Shown: positions 35,261 to 44,132 of the stretch, piece after piece | How positions within the stretch are numbered: the stretch's first letter is position 1 | Layout of the letters: each line of letters opens with the position of its first letter | NCBI GenBank assembly: GCA_024229115.1 | Contig: JAAEST010000061.1 | Location: 62,001-126,000 of the forward strand | Length of the DNA: 64,000 bases | Direction: 5' to 3' | From: Oligoflexia bacterium | Lineage (GTDB): Bacteria; Bdellovibrionota; Bacteriovoracia; Bacteriovoracales; Bacteriovoracaceae | Position numbers and translations under genes: made by a program | Notes under the pieces: generated by a model | The model's database searches: none | Told to the model about the DNA's origin: nothing | The model's input: the letters and a program-made list of their open reading frames with translations, nothing else

Positions 35261-35996
35261 CTCCCATCAAGTCTAATGGGATTTGGGCCTGAAGAAATTC
35301 TTTTACAAATTCTTCCTTAGGATTTTTATAGAGATCATTAAACTGACCTTCTTGGATAACACGCCCTTGATTTAAAAGATGAATGACATCTCCTAGATAA
35401 GATGCCTCATGAAGATCATGGGTAATAAGCAAAACTGTTTTTGCAAGCTCTTTGAAGAGAACTTTCAATTGTTTTTGAAGACTAGCTCTTACTAAGGGAT
35501 CAAGCGCACTCATTGGTTCATCAAGAAGGAGAATTTCTGGATCTAATATAAGGCCTCTAATAAGGGCGACTCTCTGTCTTTGACCACCGCTTAACTGTGA
35601 AGGAACTTTATCAAGAAGAGAAATTTGAAGATCGACCATTTTACAGAATTCAATAGTTTTCTTCTTTAATTCATCTATATTTCGGCCATGAACTTTTCCT
35701 GGCAATAAAATATTATCCCAACAGGTAATATGAGGAAATAATCCTCCTTCTTGTGAAATATAACCAACTTTACTTGCAAATTCTTGTGTTGAGAGATTAC
35801 TCAAAGGCGTACCTTGAATAATAACTTCTCCCTGATCCACTTGAGTGAGACCGGAGATAATTCTTAAAATTGTCGTCTTTCCACTTCCACTACTTCCTAA
35901 AAGACAGTGGGTTTTTCCATTTAATACTTTAAAATCTAAATTTGGGATGACGACTTTATCCCCATATGACTTCTTGACACTTTTTAACTCAATCAA
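35247..35996 (-). CDS. Osmoprotectant-type ABC transporter ATPase
   Basis: 249 residues, starting at TTG 35996 with AAGGA about 6 nt upstream. Walker A GSSGSGKTT, Q-loop, signature LSGGQRQRVALIRGL, Walker B ILLLDEPMSALDP and switch His in LLITHD. It lacks the C-terminal CBS domains found in many OpuCA/ProV proteins. Cotranscribed with the fused permease, which it overlaps by 14 nt. Confidence 0.9.
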   Translation of the reverse strand: MIELKSVKKSYGDKVVIPNLDFKVLNGKTHCLLGSSGSGKTTILRIISGLTQVDQGEVIIQGTPLSNLSTQEFASKVGYISQEGGLFPHITCWDNILLPGKVHGRNIDELKKKTIEFCKMVDLQISLLDKVPSQLSGGQRQRVALIRGLILDPEILLLDEPMSALDPLVRASLQKQLKVLFKELAKTVLLITHDLHEASYLGDVIHLLNQGRVIQEGQFNDLYKNPKEEFVKEFLQAQIPLDLMGDAHV

Positions 35997-36055
35997 AACA
36001 ATTCCTTTTTAGTTATTGTAGTATCTTTAGACTAGAAAGCTAGGCTAAAAATAAT

Positions 36056-36061
36056 TATAAT
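36056..36061 (+). promoter_or_regulatory. Consensus -10, probably leaderless
   Basis: TATAAT lies 6 nt before the ATG at 36068. No Shine-Dalgarno intervenes and no good -35 was found. Confidence 0.45.
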
Positions 36062-36067
36062 ATCTTC

Positions 36068-37165
36068 ATGAATAAGAAACTAATTTCCACAGCTTTAATA
36101 ATAAATACCCTCTCCTTTCCTCTTCACGCTAAGACAGGACTCTCCGACACATCTCTAGATATGAGTGTTGATCTCTATGGAGTCAGTGTAGAAGAAACAC
36201 AAATTGATGCTAAAGTTATAGGAGCACGAATTGGAATGAATGGGAGATATAAAGTTTTTGAAAGCTTAGATTCTTTTCTCGAAATCGGTGCCTATTCTGA
36301 AACTGGTTCTAATAATGCTCAATTTATTGATGAATACGCTCCTAATAAAGGAGTTTCTCTTCGTAATGCTGGAATTGCTTGGACGCCTATTCGCTTCTTC
36401 AAGCTAGAAGCTGGGGCCCTTAGTCAGAGAAGAATTAAAAACCCTCTCTTAGTAGGATCAAGTGCTTTTGCTAGTGCTGCTGAAAAAATCATCATACCTT
36501 TTACACAAGACCACCGACTCTTTATTGAGGCTCAACAATCAATTCCTAATAACCAAAATCTGACTGAAAGAATCGGGCAAGTAAATAAAGGAAGTCCTCA
36601 ATTTCTTCATAACCAAGCAGGAATTGAACTGGATGGAAATGTACTCAATGCTCAGGCCAGTGTTGGTATGTGGAAATACTCAGAGCTTTCTAGCAGCGTG
36701 GCCTACAACTCACTCTTCCTTGGTAATAGCACTAATGGTGGAGATAGCACTTCTAGTCGTTTCACTTACGACTTTGAAGGATTAAGTGCTCAAGGTTCTT
36801 TAAACTACACTCATAACGAAACATACGGTTTCCAAATAAGTGGTAGCTACGTCTACAACGATAAGGCCCCTGAAGGTCGCAATAAAGGTCATCTTTTTAC
36901 CTTGGCCCTTGGTATGCACGACCAATTCTTTGGGATCGAAACTTTTTCTAATGAATCTGATAGTTCCGTCGCTTTCTATAATTCAAAATCTGTCGGTCAT
37001 AATAATAAAGAAGGAACTTCACTCTTCTTTAAAGGTAAACTTAAGTCCAAAGATTTAGATTACAGAATTAGATGGACTGAAATGAAAAGGCTAAGATCTA
37101 GTCTCTATCAAAATGATACATCACGTATAGATTTTAAAATCACAAAAGCATTCAACATTCTTTAA
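36068..37165 (+). CDS. Probable outer-membrane beta-barrel protein
   Basis: 365 residues. MNKKLISTALIINTLSFPLH is a signal peptide. The mature part is a series of amphipathic strands (GARIGMNGRYKVF, SFLEIGAYSET, GLSAQGSLNYTHNETYGFQI, FFGIETFSNES), no Cys, as in a porin-like barrel. It lacks a C-terminal aromatic residue (ends FNIL). Divergent from the osmoprotectant transporter operon; no direct link is shown. Confidence 0.68.
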   Translation: MNKKLISTALIINTLSFPLHAKTGLSDTSLDMSVDLYGVSVEETQIDAKVIGARIGMNGRYKVFESLDSFLEIGAYSETGSNNAQFIDEYAPNKGVSLRNAGIAWTPIRFFKLEAGALSQRRIKNPLLVGSSAFASAAEKIIIPFTQDHRLFIEAQQSIPNNQNLTERIGQVNKGSPQFLHNQAGIELDGNVLNAQASVGMWKYSELSSSVAYNSLFLGNSTNGGDSTSSRFTYDFEGLSAQGSLNYTHNETYGFQISGSYVYNDKAPEGRNKGHLFTLALGMHDQFFGIETFSNESDSSVAFYNSKSVGHNNKEGTSLFFKGKLKSKDLDYRIRWTEMKRLRSSLYQNDTSRIDFKITKAFNIL

Positions 37166-37270
37166 AACTACCTGGGTATTCAAAAAATGAAACACATTTA
37201 AGTATTTCATATACTTACAAGCCATTTACGACATATAATTAATATTATCTGTAAAAAATAAAGGTTTTTT

Positions 37271-38281
37271 ATGAAAAATGATATTGTAAAGTTTAAAGCT
37301 CATTCAAGCTATCAAGAGGTTCATCGGAATCTCATTGAAAAATATAAGCTTATTTTGGATCACCAAAATAAGAGCTCACATACAATAAAAAGTTATAACG
37401 CAGATCTAACAAAACTTTTGAATTGGTGGCACGCTTACCGCCCCAATAAACCTCTTTGGAAAATTAAGTCCTATGACATTGGTGAATTCATAACATTGCT
37501 AAAAAATGGTGGAAAAATTTATTCAAAAAGTCGCAGCTGGAAAGTTCCTTTCAAAGAGGAGATTCATCGCTTTGAAATTTCCCCTCTTTCTATTTCATCT
37601 CAAAAAAGAACTCTCAGCACTGTTAATGGATTTTTCAATTTCCTCTCTTCAATAGAAAGAGATTATCCTTTCTGGAAAAAGAAATTTAAATCGAGCCCAA
37701 TAGTGAAGCATCTTCACGACATTAAATTGAAAGATCAAGATATTGATCATACAGAAAATTTTCCTGCTAAGGACTGGGATCATTTACTAGAACAAGCATG
37801 GAAAGTTGATGAAAAATTAGTTCTTCATCTTATGTTCTTCGCAGGCCTGCGCTTAGCTGAAGTAGCAAAACTTAAGAAATCAGATTTTAATCATCGTACT
37901 GGTGAAATTAACACCATAAGGAAAGGTGGAAAAAGACATAACTTCTTCGTTCAAAAAGCATCAACTATAGAGAAATTGTGGATGGCCCAAGAGCAAAGAT
38001 CAGATAGTGAATTTCTTTTTCCAAATCGTTATAAAGACTCCCATATTTCTGAACGCGCGATGTATCAAAGAGTGAAGAACTTGATCAAAAAGGCTGGTCT
38101 TAGTGACAAGATATCACCCCATAGTTTTAGAAAATCCTGTGCCACTGAATTATATAGTAATACCAAAGACCTGTTGCTCGTTCGAGACTATCTCAATCAC
38201 AGTGACGCTAAAGTAACTCAAACATATATTGAGACCAGTCCTGACACGCAAAAAAACTATGAAGTTTTTTGTCATCCTTAG
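37271..38281 (+). CDS. Xer-type tyrosine recombinase
   Basis: 336 residues. An N-terminal SAM-like core-binding domain (HTIKSYNADLTKLLNWW) is followed by the catalytic domain: FFAGLRLAEV (Arg194), HSFRKS (His284, Arg287), LNHSD (His310) and TQTYIE (Tyr319), with Lys in the RKGGK hairpin. All catalytic residues are present. It could be the XerC/XerD pair member for dimer resolution or a stand-alone integrase; its insertion-rich middle (residues ~80-110) is unusual for XerD. AAAGG precedes the ATG. No dif site was found nearby. Confidence 0.88.
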   Translation: MKNDIVKFKAHSSYQEVHRNLIEKYKLILDHQNKSSHTIKSYNADLTKLLNWWHAYRPNKPLWKIKSYDIGEFITLLKNGGKIYSKSRSWKVPFKEEIHRFEISPLSISSQKRTLSTVNGFFNFLSSIERDYPFWKKKFKSSPIVKHLHDIKLKDQDIDHTENFPAKDWDHLLEQAWKVDEKLVLHLMFFAGLRLAEVAKLKKSDFNHRTGEINTIRKGGKRHNFFVQKASTIEKLWMAQEQRSDSEFLFPNRYKDSHISERAMYQRVKNLIKKAGLSDKISPHSFRKSCATELYSNTKDLLLVRDYLNHSDAKVTQTYIETSPDTQKNYEVFCHP

Positions 38282-38303
38282 ACAATATCTGTAAGATTTT
38301 AGG

Positions 38304-39026
38304 ATGTTAGAAATCCTACGAATGATTATTGTCATTCCTTATTTTTTACTTGTTTCAGTAATTGCTCTTATTTGTGCATGCCTTCGTCCTTTTGACTCAT
38401 TTGGTTCAACAGTAATGGCCAACCTTGGTGGAATTGGTGGGCTCTTTCTGCTTAATATCAAGCAAGAGTTACGAGGTGCCGAAAACTTCAAAAAAGACTT
38501 ACCAGTTATAGTCATCAGTAACCATCAACATAATATGGATATTTTCACTGTTGGAAAAATACTTCCACCAAAAACAGTGAGTATTGGAAAAAAATCTTTG
38601 AAGTGGATTCCTTTCTTTGGGCAACTTTATTGGTTGGGTGGAAATATCCTTATCGATAGATCAAATCGCTGGAAGGCCATCGCTTCTATGAATAAGGCCT
38701 GTGAAACCATTAAAGAAAAAAATATCAGTGTATGGATTATGCCTGAAGGAACAAGAAGCAAAGGTCGCGGTGTTCTTCCTTTCAAGAAAGGGGCCTTTCA
38801 CACAGCGATTACCGCTCAAAGACCAGTAACGATTGTGGCCCTCTCGCAGTATCATAAGAATTTAGATCTTAATCGTTGGAATACCGGAAGGCAGTTAATA
38901 GAAGTTCTTCCACCAATTCCAACAGAAGGTATGACCACAAAAGACGTAACTGATTTAATGAAAAAATGTGAGAAAATTTTAAGAGATAAGGTTGATGAAT
39001 TAGATGCAGAACTAGCTCAATCATAA
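38304..39026 (+). CDS. plsC: 1-acyl-sn-glycerol-3-phosphate acyltransferase
   Basis: 240 residues. Acylates lysophosphatidic acid to phosphatidic acid at the inner membrane. NHQHNMD gives the catalytic HX4D (His74, Asp79), and MPEGTRSKGRG the substrate phosphate-binding motif (EGTR at 148-151). One or two N-terminal membrane segments (MLEILRMIIVIPYFLLVSVI). TAAGAT, -10-like, lies 6 nt before the ATG. The gene starts 22 nt after the recombinase stop. Confidence 0.92.
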   Translation: MLEILRMIIVIPYFLLVSVIALICACLRPFDSFGSTVMANLGGIGGLFLLNIKQELRGAENFKKDLPVIVISNHQHNMDIFTVGKILPPKTVSIGKKSLKWIPFFGQLYWLGGNILIDRSNRWKAIASMNKACETIKEKNISVWIMPEGTRSKGRGVLPFKKGAFHTAITAQRPVTIVALSQYHKNLDLNRWNTGRQLIEVLPPIPTEGMTTKDVTDLMKKCEKILRDKVDELDAELAQS

Positions 39027-39056
39027 ATTTTAGATTTAGCATCCACGGAAGGAATG

Positions 39057-41246
39057 ATGAAATTATCAAAAGATTATAAGAGTTTTACATTTTCTGATGG
39101 CTCTGTTTCGATAAAAAGAAATGAGCATGGAATACCAGTCGTCGAAGCTACTAATATTTATGCACTCGCTTTTGCTCAAGGACTTTGCCAAGCACTTGAT
39201 CGCTCTATGCAAATGGTTTTTACGAGAATTATTTGTAAGGGAAGGGCCTGTGAAATCTTAGATGATAATGAAGAGCTCCTAAAGACTGATATTTTTATGC
39301 GAGAGCTAGGAATTTATCAGCAATCTAAAAAAGAACTCTCCCGCTTACCTGAAACTATACTCAAATATTTAGAATGCTTTTCTGAAGGAATAAATAAAGG
39401 CTTAGAAACTAGCTCTAATCCTATCTTCAAACTTCTTAAATATTCGCCAGAGCCATGGACTCCCGTTGATACTCTCGCCACCATGAGAATAATGGCCTAT
39501 GTAGGGCTTGCTCAAACTCAGCAAACAATGGAAAAGTTTATCATTGAGTCATTAAAACTAGGCGCTGATCGAAATGCTTTTAAAACGCTTTTCACTCCTT
39601 ATCTTAATGAATGGGAAGACGATGATATTGACCTCTTAAAGAAAGTGAATACCTATTGGAGCACTCTTCCAGATATTCCATTTATTCCAGTGATGAAAAA
39701 CTCAAATAACTGGAGTCTTGCAAAATCAAAAACAAAGTCTGGAAGTGCAATTCATTGTAATGACCCTCACCTAGAGGCCAATCGCTTACCGGCCATCTGG
39801 TATGAGATGGTTTTAAAAACTAATAATAACTACCTTATGGGAATTAGTATGCCTGGTGTTCCAGGTATGGCCATGGGAAGAAGTGAAAAAGTTGGCTTTG
39901 GCTTTACCTATGGCTTTATGGATACCATCGATTACTTTATTGAAGATATCAAAGACGGGACTTATTTAAGTGATGGTTTTCAACATACTCTTAACGTAAG
40001 AAAAGAAGTCATTAAAAGAAAAAAATCTGATGACTTCCAATTAGATATATATGAAACAGAAAATGGTGTCATTGAAAGAGATCCTTTTAAGCCATTTGAA
40101 AGTGGACTATATTTATCCAGAGCATGGAGTGCCTATCAATTTGATACTTACCCATCGATTGATGCTCTAATGAAACTTCCTTTTGCCCAAGATGCCTCGC
40201 AAGCGGCCAAAGAATGTCAAAAAGTATTTATCAGCTGTAACTGGGTAGTCTCAGATGTTAGTGGTAATGTCCTATATCAACAAAGTGGACATCTCCCAAA
40301 CAGAAAACATTCTGGACTCTTCCCTTTAAAAGGATGGGACTCTTCAAATTCTTGGGTTGGTCTTCATGATAAGGAAAGCTTAAGTTTTCGTGATGGAACT
40401 GCCGACGGTTACATCGCAACTGCGAATGATGACTGGAACCAAGAAGGAAAGCCCCTTTCTATCAATCTTCCAATGGGACCATATCGAGCTCAGAGAATTA
40501 AGCAACTTCTCAATGAAAAATCTACTTATGACATCATCGATATGAAGGCCATTCAAAGTGATCTCTATTCTTTACAGGCCAAGCGTTTTCTAGAAAGATG
40601 GAAGAAGTTTATACCGAATACTCCAACCGGAAAAATTCTAAAAGAATGGGATCTTCGCTACAATAAAGAATCAAAAGGTGCCTTTGTCTTTGAACAAATA
40701 TATCGTGAACTTCTCGCAATTTTCTTTGAAGAAAATATACTTAGTCGAAAAGAATGGGATTATATTTTTGATGAAACTTGCCTATTCACTGATTTCTACT
40801 ATTACTTCGATAGACCATTCTTAGAAGATGATAAAGATACATGGGACTATTTCTTTAGAAATAAAAGTAGAGATGAATATTACCAGCAGGCCATCACCAA
40901 TACGATGAAGTGTTGGCCGAGTTCCAAGTTAAAAACATGGGGACAAGTTAATCGTTTTACGATGAAGCACTTAGTTCTTGGAGACGTTAAACCATTTAAT
41001 CTCTTCTTAAATCGAGGTCCTTATTCTCTTGAAGGCAATAGAGCGACAGTCGTCCAAGGACAAGTTTATCGTTCAGGAGGAAGAGACTCTACCTTCTGCC
41101 CAAGCTGGAGATTTATTACTGACTTATCAAGTGATCATAGTTTTAGTATTTTAGCCGGTGGCCCTAGCGAAAATCCTCTCAGTCGTTTCTACGCTAACGA
41201 AGTAAAGCGTTGGCTTAATTTTCAATATAAAATTTTAAACCCTTAG
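39057..41246 (+). CDS. Penicillin acylase family (Ntn-hydrolase) protein
   Basis: 729 residues from ATG 39057 (ATG 39054 also possible; GGAAGG upstream). Family features: IKRNEHGIPVVEA, AFAQGLCQALDRSMQM, then the processing-site region NSNNWSLAKSKTKSGSAI with the likely nucleophile Ser near residue 217, and HCNDPHLEANRLPAIWYEM. The C-terminal part has NLPMGPYRAQRIKQLL and SLEGNRATVVQGQVYR. These enzymes autoprocess into two chains and cleave amides such as beta-lactam side chains or acyl-homoserine lactones. No signal peptide is seen, unlike most periplasmic members. Substrate unknown. Confidence 0.88.
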   Translation: MKLSKDYKSFTFSDGSVSIKRNEHGIPVVEATNIYALAFAQGLCQALDRSMQMVFTRIICKGRACEILDDNEELLKTDIFMRELGIYQQSKKELSRLPETILKYLECFSEGINKGLETSSNPIFKLLKYSPEPWTPVDTLATMRIMAYVGLAQTQQTMEKFIIESLKLGADRNAFKTLFTPYLNEWEDDDIDLLKKVNTYWSTLPDIPFIPVMKNSNNWSLAKSKTKSGSAIHCNDPHLEANRLPAIWYEMVLKTNNNYLMGISMPGVPGMAMGRSEKVGFGFTYGFMDTIDYFIEDIKDGTYLSDGFQHTLNVRKEVIKRKKSDDFQLDIYETENGVIERDPFKPFESGLYLSRAWSAYQFDTYPSIDALMKLPFAQDASQAAKECQKVFISCNWVVSDVSGNVLYQQSGHLPNRKHSGLFPLKGWDSSNSWVGLHDKESLSFRDGTADGYIATANDDWNQEGKPLSINLPMGPYRAQRIKQLLNEKSTYDIIDMKAIQSDLYSLQAKRFLERWKKFIPNTPTGKILKEWDLRYNKESKGAFVFEQIYRELLAIFFEENILSRKEWDYIFDETCLFTDFYYYFDRPFLEDDKDTWDYFFRNKSRDEYYQQAITNTMKCWPSSKLKTWGQVNRFTMKHLVLGDVKPFNLFLNRGPYSLEGNRATVVQGQVYRSGGRDSTFCPSWRFITDLSSDHSFSILAGGPSENPLSRFYANEVKRWLNFQYKILNP

Positions 41247-41254
41247 GTATATTT

Positions 41255-42139
41255 ATGAGTACTTTGATAAAGCTTTCTCTTATTTCACTATTCTTTACTT
41301 CGATGAATATTCTTGCCCAAGAAGGTGGGAATAATGACAAGGAATTTACTTACGATAAAGAATCAAAATCAATTGTTCCTAACTATATTGGAAAAGTAGA
41401 TATCCTAAGAGGTGTGGCCACCAAAGTAAGTGCTAATGGAAAGTCAGCCTCTTTAAAAAAAGATATGAAGATCTATAAACAAGATCGTGTTTCTACATCG
41501 AAGGCCTCAGTTCTTAAAATCAAAATGGTAGATAATACAACAGTCACTCTAGGACCTAAGTCAGAGATGAACTTTGAAAAATTTGTTTATCGTACAAAAA
41601 AAGATCGTGACTCGGTAATTAGTCTCATGAAAGGAAAAATGAGAGTTCACTACAATATAAAGGCTCCAAAGAGAGACTCACTTAAAGTTAAAGTAAAACA
41701 TGTGAGTATGGGAGTTCGAGGAACTAAAATTCTAGCGAACACTAAAAAGATTAAGGATTATCATCTCTCTCAGATTCTCCTTATTGAAGGTGAAGGCTTT
41801 GTTCAAGATACTCATCATGATCATGAATTCATTATAAAACCCAAAGATCATTATGTTTCATCAAGCTACAAAGAGAAAAAATATCAGAAAAAATTAATTA
41901 AGATTAAGGGCGATGAACATGATTACTACAAAGGTAAGACTGCTTCTAGCACCGATCTTTTACCCCTTATGCCTTTTCAAAAAATTAAAGACCATCAAGG
42001 CAATGTCTTAAGCGATGAGAGCGAGCTAGATTCAGAAGATGACTCTAGTTCAGAAAGTCTCGATTATCTTGAGCAGCCTCCAAAACCAGATTGGAAAAAG
42101 ACTCTTAAAAAATTAAATAATCGACTGAAAAGCGAATAG
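41255..42139 (+). CDS. FecR-domain exported protein
   Basis: 294 residues. MSTLIKLSLISLFFTSMNIL is a signal peptide. Residues ~45-190 form the FecR-type domain: IKMVDNTTVTLGPKSEM, SVISLMKGKMRVHY and SMGVRGTKIL, clearly paralogous to the protein at 1006. The C-terminal tail is acidic then basic and differs from that paralogue. It starts 8 nt after the acylase stop, so the two are probably cotranscribed. No sigma factor or TonB receptor nearby. Confidence 0.83.
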   Translation: MSTLIKLSLISLFFTSMNILAQEGGNNDKEFTYDKESKSIVPNYIGKVDILRGVATKVSANGKSASLKKDMKIYKQDRVSTSKASVLKIKMVDNTTVTLGPKSEMNFEKFVYRTKKDRDSVISLMKGKMRVHYNIKAPKRDSLKVKVKHVSMGVRGTKILANTKKIKDYHLSQILLIEGEGFVQDTHHDHEFIIKPKDHYVSSSYKEKKYQKKLIKIKGDEHDYYKGKTASSTDLLPLMPFQKIKDHQGNVLSDESELDSEDDSSSESLDYLEQPPKPDWKKTLKKLNNRLKSE

Positions 42140-42184
42140 CTTTTCAGTGTAGTGACTAAAAAATAGTGAGTCTTTAGAGGCTAT

Positions 42185-42637
42185 TTAGTTTTTCAGGGGT
42201 ATTGTTTTATTCAATCCTGTCTGCTTATCAATGATTGAGACCATATCAGAGCGAACAACCCATTTTGGTTGTGGAAACTTCTTCTTATTTGGATTCTTAG
42301 ATTTTGAAAAATATTTATAAGGAAAATCTCCTAAGAATTTTCCTTCTTTCTTATCAAACACGATAGCACGTGTTTCTCGAATAATTTCACTTGTTCCAGC
42401 TTCACCACTAACGTAAATGATTAATGAAATACGATCTGTTTTCTTAACAACCTTCCCTTCAAACTTAGGATTCATATTAAGACCCTGCATTGGAAAACGA
42501 AGATCAGCATTCTTGATATTTTCAATATAGAACTGATCGTTAAATAAAATACTCTTCCACTCCGTTTTATAAACAGTCTTTCCTACTGTATTGAAGGTTA
42601 AAATAGTTATAAATAGTGAAAATAATAATGACTTCAT
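42185..42637 (-). CDS. Exported protein of unknown function
   Basis: 150 residues from ATG 42637 (AAGGA 4 nt upstream; the frame extends to 42664). MKSLLFSLFITILTFNTVG is a signal peptide. The mature part is basic and beta-rich, Cys-free, with LIIYVSGEAGTSEIIRETRA in the middle. No family recognised. Confidence 0.62.
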   Translation of the reverse strand: MKSLLFSLFITILTFNTVGKTVYKTEWKSILFNDQFYIENIKNADLRFPMQGLNMNPKFEGKVVKKTDRISLIIYVSGEAGTSEIIRETRAIVFDKKEGKFLGDFPYKYFSKSKNPNKKKFPQPKWVVRSDMVSIIDKQTGLNKTIPLKN

Positions 42638-42820
42638 ACTATCCTTATCGGCTTTTTTTATCATAACTCAAGTCTTTGAGCGGACGGCTAGTAGTTTATA
42701 TTACCAGAAAATCATGGAATCTGCGAAGTAAAAAATATAATAATCTTGAGGACTTAGTTGCACGATTTTAACCAAATCTTTAGAATATTGACTAATAAAC
42801 GATTAAATAAAGAGGTTTAT

Positions 42821-43408
42821 ATGAAAAAACTTTCTATGCAAATTCTGTTGCTCGCTTGCCTGTTGGCAAGCTCATCATGTGGGATACAGTCCATCCCTAC
42901 TGCTAAAAATGAGATTGAAGCCAAGTGGGCCGAAGTACAGAATATGTATCAACGGAGAATGGATCTCATCCCTAACCTCGTTGAAACTGTTAAAGGCTAT
43001 GCCTCACATGAGAAAGAAACTCTCTCGGCCGTTATTCAGGCCAGGGCCAATGCCACTTCCATTAAGGTTAATCCTAATGACCTCAATGCTGAAAGTTTAA
43101 AGAAGTTTCAATCGGCTCAAGGACAACTCTCTCAAGCACTCGGAAGATTGATGGTCGTCAGTGAAAGATATCCTGATTTAAAGGCCAACCAGAATTTTAA
43201 AGATCTTCAGGTTCAATTAGAAGGAACTGAAAACAGAATTGCCGTGGCCAGAAATCGTTATATTGAATCGATAAAAGTTTTTAATAACCTCGTAACTGTT
43301 CCTCCTACAAGTTGGGTAAACTCACTCTTTTATAAGCATGAGAAAGCTCCCCAATTTCAAGTTGATAATCTCGAAGAGGCCAAGAAGGCCCCAAAGGTTA
43401 AGTTTTAA
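42821..43408 (+). CDS. lemA: LemA family lipoprotein
   Basis: 195 residues from ATG 42821 (AAGAGG upstream). Lipoprotein signal MKKLSMQILLLACLLASSSC, then the LemA fold: EAKWAEVQNMYQRRMDLIPN, LVETVKGYASHEKETL, GRLMVVSERYPDLKANQNF and RYIESIKVFNNL. LemA proteins are membrane-linked helical-bundle proteins of unsettled role, often beside TPM-domain proteins as here. First gene of a three-gene operon; its stop overlaps the next ATG (TAATG). Confidence 0.93.
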   Translation: MKKLSMQILLLACLLASSSCGIQSIPTAKNEIEAKWAEVQNMYQRRMDLIPNLVETVKGYASHEKETLSAVIQARANATSIKVNPNDLNAESLKKFQSAQGQLSQALGRLMVVSERYPDLKANQNFKDLQVQLEGTENRIAVARNRYIESIKVFNNLVTVPPTSWVNSLFYKHEKAPQFQVDNLEEAKKAPKVKF

Positions 43409-44121
43409 TGAATAAACTCTTCACTTTATTTTTCTTATTCATCACTTCTATTGTCCTAATGGCAAAAGAAGTGCCTGCCCTTAAAGCTCCCGTTATGGAT
43501 CAGCCTGATATCATTTCTTGGGGTGTAGAAAAAAAACTAAATTATATCTTAAAGAAGTTTAAGAAAGATACTGACATTCAACTTCAAGTCTTTATTGTTA
43601 GTTCATTAGATGGTGAACCAATTGAAAATTATTCAATTAAAGTAACTGATGAATGGAAACTTGGAAGTGAAACTGGAGATAAAGGTGCCCTTTTACTCAT
43701 TGCTCTTAATGACAGAAAAATGAGAATAGAAGTTGGACATGGTCTTGAGGGTGACATTACTGACGCTGATGCTGGAAGAATCATTCAAAGCATGGTTCCC
43801 TATTTTCGAGGCCAACAATTTGAAAGTGGAATAGTCGTTGCCCTAAAGCAAATCGCCCTCTTAACTGGGCATGACTTAAGTGAAACAGCGATTGTAAAAA
43901 CAAAGAAAGTAAAAACAAAATCAAATTCTGTCTTCCTTACGATTTTCATCATCATGTACATCCTTATTCTTATTTTCGGTAGAGGAAGAAGAAGAGGTTC
44001 ATACTGGTATATAGGTGGCGCAAGCTCTAGATCATCAAGTTCGTCTGGCTTTAGTAGCGGTGGAGGCTGGTCAGGCGGCGGTGGAAGTTTCGGTGGCGGT
44101 GGTGCTAGCGGGAGCTGGTAA
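43408..44121 (+). CDS. TPM-domain membrane protein, Gly/Ser-rich C-terminus
   Basis: 237 residues. Signal peptide, then a TPM (TLP18.3/Psb32/MOLO-1) domain at ~30-155 with VEVGHGLEGDITDADAGRII-like sequence and YFRGQQFESGIVVAL. A transmembrane helix near 175-190 leads to a Gly/Ser tail (SSGGGWSGGGGSFGGGG), as in YgcG-type proteins. Role probably in envelope integrity or protein quality control; not established. Second gene of the lemA operon. Confidence 0.9.
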   Translation: MNKLFTLFFLFITSIVLMAKEVPALKAPVMDQPDIISWGVEKKLNYILKKFKKDTDIQLQVFIVSSLDGEPIENYSIKVTDEWKLGSETGDKGALLLIALNDRKMRIEVGHGLEGDITDADAGRIIQSMVPYFRGQQFESGIVVALKQIALLTGHDLSETAIVKTKKVKTKSNSVFLTIFIIMYILILIFGRGRRRGSYWYIGGASSRSSSSSGFSSGGGWSGGGGSFGGGGASGSW

Positions 44122-44132
44122 GCGAGGAAATA

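Noticed and set aside
37271-38281. Xer-type recombinase as the integrase of an island
   Set aside because: No mobile cargo, att repeats or tRNA adjoin it; it sits next to plsC in an ordinary gene context.
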